Source of the DNA: Absicoccus intestinalis
GTDB lineage: Bacteria; Bacillota_I; Bacilli_A; Erysipelotrichales; Erysipelotrichaceae
Direction: 5' to 3'
Length of the DNA: 28,515 nucleotides
Assembly (NCBI RefSeq): GCF_033971885.1
Contig: NZ_JALBUS010000024.1
Span: forward strand, 1-28,515
The notes under the pieces: generated by a model
Told to the model about the DNA's origin: nothing
Seen by the model: only the letters and a program-made list of their open reading frames with translations
The model's database searches: none
Part shown: positions 1 to 4,961 of the stretch, in pieces
Layout: every line of letters begins with the position of its first letter
Position numbering within the stretch: the first letter of the stretch is position 1
Program-made: the position numbers and the translations under genes

Positions 1-130
1 TGTTAAGATGGTTATAGTTCATGGGATTCTCCTTGATAAATGTTTGTTTTGTCACTCACATTTTATCATTGAACCCATGGACTTTTTTTATTCTTATAGG
101 CTGTTGCACTTATTATGATAATTTATCCAT

Positions 131-156
131 AAAAAAACCTTCAAAGTTGAAGGTTT
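131..156 (-). terminator. Rho-independent terminator of the P-type ATPase gene
   Basis: A perfect 9-bp stem (AACCTTCAA / TTGAAGGTT, 2-nt loop) lies at 136-155. On the minus strand it runs straight into a T-rich tract (the run of A at 131-137). The stem overlaps the ATPase stop codon (155-157). Bases 1-130 to its left show no gene I can support. Confidence 0.8.
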
Positions 157-2464
157 ATGCATTTCGTAAGATGGTCTTATCGACGGCTTTTTTCATGAGC
201 AATAAACAATCCGGTATGATGGCTAGGTTACATGCCACATAGATACCTTGCCAGAATGTCAAGCCCACAAGATAAAGTAAGCTATGGAATACGGTTAGAC
301 CAATGACCAATCCCGCAAACATACAAATCAACAACAATTTACGGAGTTGTGTCATTGGAGTACATACAGTATATAAGACGCACAAGGAGTTCCATGAAGC
401 GATGATCGTACAAATCGTGGAGAATTGGGCATCACTCATTTGGAGTGGTTGTCTAAACAAATTCGCAAACACAACGGATAAGATGACCATGATGGCTCCT
501 GGCATCGCTCGTCCAAATACGTGTTGTAAAAAGTGGCCTGTCACTCGTTCTTCATTGGGTTCCAAAGCAAGGACAAAACCGGGAATGCCTGTTCCTAATA
601 AGGAAACCAAAGATAATTGAATGGGCTTAAATGGATAGGCACTAAACCAGAATATCGTGATCAGCGATAGGCCGAATGAAAACATGGTTTTCACTAAAAA
701 CAAAGAAGCTGAACGTTGAATGTTATTAATGACAATACGGCCTTCTCGCAAGATCGATGGCATGGCTCGAAATTGATCTTTCAACAAGACCAAGCTAGCA
801 ACGCCTTTGGTTGCTTCGGATCCAGATCCCATCGCAATGGAGCAATCGGCTTCTTTTAAGGCCATGACATCATTGACACCATCCCCCGTCATCGCTACGG
901 TATGGCCTTGTTTTTGTAAAGATAAGACCATTTGTTTCTTTTGTTCCGGTGTGACCCGACCAAAAATCGAATAGGTCTGTACTGCTTGATCGATGTCTTT
1001 GACCGTGGTCATGTCGACGGCTCTGCCTTTGACACCGGCTTTTTGTGCGATGGCTGCCACGGTACGAGGATCATCTCCAGAAATGATCTTCACGTGCACA
1101 TTTTGTTTATAGAAATATTGTAAGGTCCGACGAATATTGGGTCGTAATACATCTTGGATCCCAATCAGACCAATCACTTCATTATTCCCGCGAATTTGGT
1201 CGCCCATGATTCGTCCTTTTGCTAAAACCAAAACGCGCATGCCTTGTTGTGCATACGATTCGATGCGTTCATTGATCCAATTTTCTTGTTGATTCACGAT
1301 AAAGGAATAGGCGCCTGTCATATAGGTACGGTTGCCTTCAAACACAACAGCACTGGCTTTTCGACTACTGGAAAAAGGAATCGTACGTATGCAGCGGGCA
1401 TCGCCTTTGCCTGTATAGGCACGTATAGCTTGTGCCGTGGCATTATCATCATCCAAACAAGAATACATATTGGCTAAGATATAGCGCATTTCTTCATCGG
1501 ACGTTTTTCCTAGACCATCGGTCAATACAACTTTCATCTTTCCTTGGGTGATGGTTCCGGTCTTATCCAGACAAAGGGTATCGACACGTGCTAAAGTTTC
1601 AATACAATATAGTTCTTGTACCAATACTTGTTTACGCGCTAATTTTACCGCTCCCATGGCCAAGGCTGTACTAGTCAATAAGACCAATCCTTCGGGAATC
1701 ATACCAATGACCCCGGCAACAGTCGATAAAATAGCGCTTCGCCATTGGCTGGTATTTTCCATCAGTTGTTTGATCAACATGATCGATCCGGTTGGGATCA
1801 AAACGATCGTTGAAAAGCGGATGATGGAATTGATACTATCGCGCAATTCGGATGGATATTGTTTCTCGCGTTTGGCACTTTCCAAAATGGAATGCGAATA
1901 CGTATCGGCTCCCACTTTCACAACTTGGGCTTTGGCTTGTCCAGAAACGACAAAGGAACCCGACATCAAGGGATCTCCATATTGTTTGATGATCGAATCG
2001 CTTTCACCGGTTAAAATGGATTCATTACATTCAACTTGGCCATCGACCACGATGGCATCCACACTGATCTGATCGCCGGTCTTGACCATCAAGATATCAT
2101 TTCGCACGATTTTTTCCACGGGAATGCTTTTGATTTTCCCATTGCGTAAGACATTGGCTTTTTGTTGGTTCAATAATGCCAGGTTATCTAATATTTTTTT
2201 GGATCGAATTTCTTGAATGATCCCAATAACGGTATTTAAAAAAACCAGGCCCACAAACATCATATTGCGATAAGCGCCTGTAATAAAAACCATCAATCCC
2301 AAAACTAAGTTGATCGCATTAAATAATGTATAGAAATTATCATGAATAATTTGTTTATAGGAGCGTGAATTTTTGTCTTCATACACATTGGGTTGTGAAC
2401 GCAATACGTCTTCATCACTCAATCCGGTTTTTATATTTGTATGCCGTGCTATCTTCAAATTCAT
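155..2464 (-). CDS. P-type cation-transporting ATPase, CtpE-like
   Basis: A 769-residue membrane pump that uses ATP to move a cation, probably Ca2+. The P-type signatures are present in order: TGES in the actuator domain (152-155), PEGL in the M4 helix (257-260), the phosphorylated Asp in DKTGT (D300) and TGDGVND (526-532), followed by four or more C-terminal hydrophobic helices. There is no N-terminal Cys-rich heavy-metal domain and no CPC in M4, which argues against a copper or zinc pump. PEGL followed by LVQELYCIETLARVD resembles the mycobacterial CtpE calcium-uptake group. The start follows only a weak ribosome site. The gene lies 50 bp downstream of the IspD-paralogue gene, with a terminator between them, so it is probably its own unit, although no clear promoter is visible in so short a gap. 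Family is certain; the ion is inferred. Confidence 0.9.
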   Translation of the reverse strand: MNLKIARHTNIKTGLSDEDVLRSQPNVYEDKNSRSYKQIIHDNFYTLFNAINLVLGLMVFITGAYRNMMFVGLVFLNTVIGIIQEIRSKKILDNLALLNQQKANVLRNGKIKSIPVEKIVRNDILMVKTGDQISVDAIVVDGQVECNESILTGESDSIIKQYGDPLMSGSFVVSGQAKAQVVKVGADTYSHSILESAKREKQYPSELRDSINSIIRFSTIVLIPTGSIMLIKQLMENTSQWRSAILSTVAGVIGMIPEGLVLLTSTALAMGAVKLARKQVLVQELYCIETLARVDTLCLDKTGTITQGKMKVVLTDGLGKTSDEEMRYILANMYSCLDDDNATAQAIRAYTGKGDARCIRTIPFSSSRKASAVVFEGNRTYMTGAYSFIVNQQENWINERIESYAQQGMRVLVLAKGRIMGDQIRGNNEVIGLIGIQDVLRPNIRRTLQYFYKQNVHVKIISGDDPRTVAAIAQKAGVKGRAVDMTTVKDIDQAVQTYSIFGRVTPEQKKQMVLSLQKQGHTVAMTGDGVNDVMALKEADCSIAMGSGSEATKGVASLVLLKDQFRAMPSILREGRIVINNIQRSASLFLVKTMFSFGLSLITIFWFSAYPFKPIQLSLVSLLGTGIPGFVLALEPNEERVTGHFLQHVFGRAMPGAIMVILSVVFANLFRQPLQMSDAQFSTICTIIASWNSLCVLYTVCTPMTQLRKLLLICMFAGLVIGLTVFHSLLYLVGLTFWQGIYVACNLAIIPDCLLLMKKAVDKTILRNA

Positions 2465-2489
2465 ATATCAATCTTAACGCAATTTCACA

Positions 2490-2516
2490 TAAAAAAAAAG
2501 TGGCGTCCGATCCACT
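2490..2516 (-). terminator. Terminator of the ispD operon
   Basis: On the minus strand AGTGG and CCACT (2512-2516 and 2499-2503) form a 5-bp stem with an 8-nt loop, followed by a run of nine T (2491-2499). The stem overlaps the stop codon of the IspD-like gene. The stem is short, so efficiency is uncertain. Confidence 0.65.
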
Positions 2517-2940
2517 ACAGTGATTTGATTTTCATATCAATGGCATGGAAACAGGCGCTTAGATCTTGATGGGATTCCAAAGCTTTTTGAAGCGAAAACA
2601 TCAATAGGCGTGTATCAAAGGCATAGGTTGTTTCATCATATTGAATGGCTGGCCATTGATTTAAATAATCCAATAATGTATCGATATCATGAATTTGTAG
2701 CTTTGTTTGACCATCGCTGACGATCACATCTTCTTGGGTCACGCCTTTTAAGCCATTAAAAATTGAGGTATATAAAGTATCTTGTGTTGGCACATAAAGC
2801 GTCTTTGATTGGGGATGCACACTGTTTGTCATCAATTCCTCTGTCGTACATAATTGAATGATTTCTTTACAGCGAGAATCGTCTAAAAAAGCATCGATGG
2901 AAACCGGATTGGATTGGTAAATCAACAGTGAATAATTCAT
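2515..2940 (-). CDS. Truncated, probably non-catalytic IspD paralogue
   Basis: A 141-residue protein starting at MNYSLLIYQ, chosen because GAAAGGAG sits just upstream; the frame is open further upstream, but that part overlaps ispD. It aligns by eye with the IspD encoded just before it: MNYSL matches MDYSV, DSRCKEII matches DSECKQVV, VTQEDVIVSDG matches the segment holding VMIHDAARPF, and the last third matches the region around the IspD QTPQCF segment. The glycine-rich nucleotide loop (LLAAGKGTRM in IspD), the DAARPF motif and the TDDA motif are missing or changed, so cytidylyltransferase activity is unlikely. The gene starts 14 bp after the ispD stop, so the two are co-transcribed. It may be a decayed duplicate or a regulatory partner; homology is inferred from these matches only. 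Confidence 0.7.
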   Translation of the reverse strand: MNYSLLIYQSNPVSIDAFLDDSRCKEIIQLCTTEELMTNSVHPQSKTLYVPTQDTLYTSIFNGLKGVTQEDVIVSDGQTKLQIHDIDTLLDYLNQWPAIQYDETTYAFDTRLLMFSLQKALESHQDLSACFHAIDMKIKSL

Positions 2941-2954
2941 GAAAAAACTCCTTT

Positions 2955-3611
2955 CTATATCGATATATCTTGTGGCAATGTGATTTTTTTGTTGCCTAGA
3001 TCTCCCAATACCACTTTGATAGGCACATCCGTATACCATTCAACCAATTGTGCATCATCCGTGGCTTGTCGTCCTTCTAATAAAGATTTTTCATAACACA
3101 TCTTGATCAATGTCGTCTTAAAACATTGTGGTGTTTGCGCATTATATACATGTTGACGCAAAGGCGTTGTTTCAACATATCCATCCTTTACGATCTTGAT
3201 CGTATCCACACTTGGGATCATCAACAAGCAAGCATCTTCCGTTTCCAATGCGACTTTTAAAGCATCAATTTGTTCTTTGGTCACAAAAGGACGAGCCGCA
3301 TCATGGATCATCACATAGTCTTGATTCACAAAATGAAGGCCGATCCCCGCACTTTCTTGTCGAGTCAGACCACCTTCGTGCAATTCCACGCGATCGATCT
3401 TACTGTATCGTTCTTTCATATAAGCTTCGTCTTCTTTGGCATACATCAAGACCACTTGTTTACATTCGCTATCTTGTAGAAAAATGCCTAGGCTTGAATC
3501 TAAGACGGTCTTATTTTTTTTCAAACGATGAAATACTTTATTGTAGGGCAGCTTCATTCGGGTTCCTTTACCCGCTGCCAATAAACATACACTATAGTCC
3601 ATATTAAACAT
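2955..3611 (-). CDS. ispD: 2-C-methyl-D-erythritol 4-phosphate cytidylyltransferase
   Basis: The third step of the methylerythritol phosphate route to isoprenoids: MEP plus CTP gives CDP-methylerythritol and pyrophosphate, in the cytosol. The 218-residue length is normal for IspD. Visible motifs are the N-terminal nucleotide loop LLAAGKGTRM, TRQES, the substrate-site motif HDAARPF, QTPQCF, ATDDAQLVE and the C-terminal NKKITLPQD. Two in-frame starts (3611 and 3602) are possible; AGGA upstream fits the first slightly better. It heads a two-gene operon with the truncated paralogue. A related function, such as CDP-ribitol formation (TarI), shares this fold, but no teichoic acid genes are nearby. 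Confidence 0.88.
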   Translation of the reverse strand: MFNMDYSVCLLAAGKGTRMKLPYNKVFHRLKKNKTVLDSSLGIFLQDSECKQVVLMYAKEDEAYMKERYSKIDRVELHEGGLTRQESAGIGLHFVNQDYVMIHDAARPFVTKEQIDALKVALETEDACLLMIPSVDTIKIVKDGYVETTPLRQHVYNAQTPQCFKTTLIKMCYEKSLLEGRQATDDAQLVEWYTDVPIKVVLGDLGNKKITLPQDISI

Positions 3612-3641
3612 TATAACAAAATTCCTACGTTATGGATTCAC

Positions 3642-3669
3642 TAAATATTTAATTTTATGAAAAGAGCAA
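3642..3669 (-). promoter_or_regulatory. Candidate promoter of ispD
   Basis: On the minus strand TTGCTC (3664-3669), a 16-bp spacer and TATTTA (3642-3647) precede ispD by about 30 bp. The same -10 sequence occurs in the two small-RNA promoters nearby. The match to consensus is moderate, and read-through from the upstream small-RNA unit is an alternative. Confidence 0.4.
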
Positions 3670-3785
3670 ACAAAAAGCGATGCTTGCCTTCATCGCTTCT
3701 TGCGTTTGTTTCATATATGTTTTTAGGAGAGAGAGAAATATATGAAGTTTTTTGTACTATTGAGCTTTTCCTTTGCTCAACTGTA
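3668..3785 (-). ncRNA. Candidate small RNA, copy 1
   Basis: Read on the minus strand, this stretch has a complete small-RNA layout of about 118 nt. A promoter (TTGAGT, 17 bp, TATTTA) predicts a start near 3785. Then come a hairpin (TTGAGC/GCTCAA, 3760-3780), an unpaired-looking CU-rich stretch TTTCTCTCTCTCCTA (3724-3738), and an intrinsic terminator at 3675-3698 followed by T residues. The CU-rich stretch is complementary to Shine-Dalgarno sequences, the usual seed type of Firmicute small RNAs such as RsaE and LhrC. A second diverged copy at 3961-4074 keeps the same parts. Expression and targets are inferred. The opposite strand also carries a 14-codon ORF (3742-3786). Confidence 0.5.
3670..3698 (-). 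terminator. Terminator of small-RNA copy 1
   Basis: AAGCGATG / CATCGCTT form an 8-bp stem with an 8-nt loop; on the minus strand it is followed by TTTTTG (the A run at 3672-3676). On the plus strand the tail is TTCTTG, so plus-strand termination is weaker. Confidence 0.7.
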
Positions 3786-3786
3786 A
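3742..3786 (+). other. 14-residue ORF with strong ribosome site (copy 1)
   Basis: ATG follows AGGAGAGAGAGAAATAT and encodes MKFFVLLSFSFAQL. The second repeat copy encodes another 14-residue peptide at the same place, with the same first four and last three residues. I see no plus-strand promoter upstream, so it may be only the mirror of the minus-strand CU-rich element. Confidence 0.25.
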
Positions 3787-3791
3787 TGTAC

Positions 3792-3831
3792 TAAATAATT
3801 ATCGTAAGATTTTCACTCAATCGTGTGAAAA
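3792..3831 (-). promoter_or_regulatory. Promoter and palindromic operator of small-RNA copy 1
   Basis: The minus-strand -35 TTGAGT (3815-3820) and -10 TATTTA (3792-3797) are 17 bp apart. A palindrome TTTTCAC-N8-GTGAAAA (3810-3831) covers the -35, a position where a bound repressor would block polymerase. The adjacent LexA/CI-type repressor is the obvious candidate ligand (inference). Confidence 0.5.
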
Positions 3832-3833
3832 TA

Positions 3834-3956
3834 TGTTTTTCTTATTGTTTGAGCATTCCTAAAGTATTCTGAAAAAAGGGATGGATAATCACAAATTTCT
3901 GGTCCCATTTTCTATCGTGGGTCGCACATCGAAACAGGCTATTGTTAAAAAAATTT
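3834..3956. other. Spacer between the two repeat copies
   Basis: No ORF or RNA is supported here. It contains one AATTTCTGGT (3894-3903), a 10-mer that occurs twice more upstream of the LysR gene. Together with the flanking units it makes up the 607-bp stretch without an ordinary protein gene between ispD and the repressor. Confidence 0.4.
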
Positions 3957-3960
3957 GAGC

Positions 3961-4074
3961 AAACAAAAAGCGATGCTTGCCTTCATCGCTCATTGTTTTT
4001 TCATATACGTTATTAGGGAGAGAGAAATATATGAAGTTTTTTTACTATTATGAGCTTTTCTTTGCTCAACTGTA
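3961..4074 (-). ncRNA. Candidate small RNA, copy 2
   Basis: Sister of the candidate at 3668-3785 and built the same way on the minus strand: promoter (TTAAGT, 17 bp, TATTTA), a TGAGC/GCTCA hairpin (4051-4068), CU-rich stretch TTTCTCTCTCCCTA (4014-4027) and terminator hairpin AGCGATG/CATCGCT (3969-3990) followed by TTTTTG. The seed differs slightly from copy 1 (CTCCC versus CTCCT), as expected of sister RNAs with overlapping targets. Function is inferred; no transcript evidence is available here. Confidence 0.5.
3963..3991 (-). terminator. Terminator of small-RNA copy 2
   Basis: The AGCGATG / CATCGCT stem (3969-3990, 8-nt loop) is identical to copy 1 and is followed by five T on the minus strand. 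Confidence 0.7.
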
Positions 4075-4075
4075 A
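4031..4075 (+). other. 14-residue ORF with strong ribosome site (copy 2)
   Basis: ATG after AGGGAGAGAGAAATAT encodes MKFFYYYELFFAQL. Compared with copy 1 the middle is frame-shifted by three small indels that cancel, so the start, end and length are the same. Translation is unproven. Confidence 0.25.
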
Positions 4076-4080
4076 TGTAC

Positions 4081-4122
4081 TAAATAATTAACGCGTAAAT
4101 TTCACTTAATCATGTGAAAATT
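4081..4122 (-). promoter_or_regulatory. Promoter and palindromic operator of small-RNA copy 2
   Basis: The -35 TTAAGT (4104-4109) and -10 TATTTA (4081-4086) are again exactly 17 bp apart on the minus strand. The palindrome AAATTTCAC-N8-GTGAAAATT (4097-4122) covers the -35 as in copy 1, with the same N8 spacing. Confidence 0.5.
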
Positions 4123-4138
4123 TGTGAGGTTTCAAAAC

Positions 4139-4158
4139 ATTGTGTCAAATTGTGTGAA
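4139..4158 (+). promoter_or_regulatory. 10-bp direct repeats upstream of the repressor gene
   Basis: ATTGTGTCAA is followed directly by ATTGTGTGAA, so the half-sites are about one helical turn apart. The second half-site (TGTGTGAAAAT) resembles the arm of the two palindromes at 3810-3831 and 4097-4122. It is a candidate autoregulatory site of the repressor. Confidence 0.45.
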
Positions 4159-4206
4159 AATGCAACTTTTATGCGACTTTCCTGTGCATTCTATCTCTTT
4201 TGCATA

Positions 4207-4221
4207 TATAATGACAATATG
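4207..4221 (+). promoter_or_regulatory. -10 element giving a leaderless repressor mRNA
   Basis: TATAAT at 4207-4212 is a perfect -10, but only a weak -35 lies 17-18 bp upstream. The repressor ATG at 4219 begins six bases after it, just where transcription should start, and no ribosome site precedes it. The mRNA is therefore probably leaderless, as known for lambda cI from PRM. Confidence 0.55.
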
Positions 4222-4818
4222 AATGTACAAGAAATACTACAAGAATACAAACGTCAAAACCATATTACCAATGATGAAATTGCACAGGTCTTAGGGGTCA
4301 CAAAGTCAACGGTATCGCGTTGGTGCAACGGCCAAACCAAACGAATCAATGCGGATACCTTAGAAAAACTATCTCAATTGATGCATCTCGATATCGATCA
4401 AATGAAGCGAATGTCTACTTTTTCCTTTGAAAAACCTTTGTTAGGGACTGTAAAAGCTGGGTATGGTTTATTAGCCGAAGAAAATTTAGAAGGCTATATT
4501 CCCGTTTCTGAATCGGATTATCGGAAAGGCGATTATTTTCTTCGTGTAACAGGAAATTCGATGATCGACGCTAAGATCCATGATGGCGACTTATTGTATG
4601 TGCAGGCCTGCAACGATGTACCAAGTGGCACCATTGCCATCGTATTGATTGGACAAGATGAAGTGTCGGTCAAACGTGTCATCAAGACCGATTCGGTCTT
4701 ATTATTGGAAGCGGCCAATCCAGATGTAGAGACCAAAGTATTTACCAAACAAGAAGTGGATGAGTTGCCGGTACAAATTATTGGTAAAGTTATTTATGCT
4801 CAAACTGAAATAAATTGA
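4219..4818 (+). CDS. LexA/CI-type autocleavable repressor (HTH-XRE plus S24 peptidase)
   Basis: A 199-residue cytosolic repressor. Residues 5-60 form an XRE-type helix-turn-helix (NDEIAQVLGVTKSTVSRW). Residues 75-199 form an S24/LexA peptidase domain. The self-cleavage apparatus looks intact: Ala80-Gly81 in VKAGYG as the scissile bond, Ser114 in GNSM as nucleophile and Lys152 in VKRV as general base. The spacings (34 and 38) are close to LexA (35 and 37). The upstream open frame to 4114 is rejected because the -10 TATAAT lies inside it and MNVQEIL begins the HTH. It stands alone, not in a phage, beside the twin small-RNA candidates with palindromic operators, which suggests a stress-released switch. 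It may be the host SOS LexA or a prophage-derived relative; typical LexA proteins have a winged rather than XRE-type HTH. Confidence 0.88.
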   Translation: MNVQEILQEYKRQNHITNDEIAQVLGVTKSTVSRWCNGQTKRINADTLEKLSQLMHLDIDQMKRMSTFSFEKPLLGTVKAGYGLLAEENLEGYIPVSESDYRKGDYFLRVTGNSMIDAKIHDGDLLYVQACNDVPSGTIAIVLIGQDEVSVKRVIKTDSVLLLEAANPDVETKVFTKQEVDELPVQIIGKVIYAQTEIN

Positions 4819-4870
4819 TTTTTTTCTCGATGAAATCGTATGAATCATTATTGGAATGAAAAATCAAGCC

Positions 4871-4898
4871 TTGAATTCCTATTTTTTCTAGGTATACT
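4871..4898 (+). promoter_or_regulatory. Promoter of nrdD
   Basis: TTGAAT (4871-4876), a 16-bp spacer and TATACT (4893-4898). The leader to the ATG is about 55 nt and includes a strong ribosome site AAAGGAGA (4946-4953). Confidence 0.65.
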
Positions 4899-4914
4899 AA
4901 AGATGCTTGACAAG

Positions 4915-4940
4915 AAAATAGTTGAAAGTTCAACTATTTT
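4915..4940 (+). promoter_or_regulatory. Perfect 26-bp palindrome in the nrdD leader
   Basis: AAAATAGTTGAA-AG-TTCAACTATTTT is fully self-complementary apart from two central bases. It sits between the predicted transcription start and the ribosome site. It could be a repressor operator (TAGTTGA-type arms occur at MarR-family sites) or an RNA hairpin. It does not look like the known NrdR box. Confidence 0.6.
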
Positions 4941-4961
4941 GAAATAAAGGAGATTTAAAAT

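Larger units (their letters stand above)
3664..3833. repeat. Duplicated ~170-bp unit, copy 1
   Basis: The segment from GAGCAAACAAAAAGCGATG to GTGAAAAT recurs at 3957-4122 with point changes and a few 1-2 base indels. Both copies keep the order hairpin, purine-rich AGGAGAGAGAG-like stretch, short ORF frame, TGAGC/GCTCA hairpin, TACTAAATAATTA and a TTTCAC-N8-GTGAAA palindrome. Conservation is patchy and follows these functional-looking elements. Confidence 0.85.
3957..4122. repeat. Duplicated ~170-bp unit, copy 2
   Basis: Diverged copy of 3664-3833, offset by 293 bp and in the same orientation. Its right end reaches into the upstream region of the LexA/CI-type repressor gene. Confidence 0.85.

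Noticed and set aside
155..2464. Copper or zinc P-type ATPase
   Set aside because: No N-terminal CxxC metal domain and no CPC motif in the M4 helix; PEGL is found instead.
3664..4122. CRISPR array or mobile-element repeats
   Set aside because: Only two long, diverged copies without regular short repeats and spacers, and no transposase or cas gene nearby.
4114..4218. Longer N-terminus of the repressor (35 extra residues)
   Set aside because: The -10 TATAAT and the operator repeats lie inside it, there is no ribosome site, and the HTH begins at the Met encoded at 4219.
4915..4940. NrdR box in front of nrdD
   Set aside because: NrdR boxes are two 16-bp sites of a different sequence about three turns apart; this is one palindrome with other arms.
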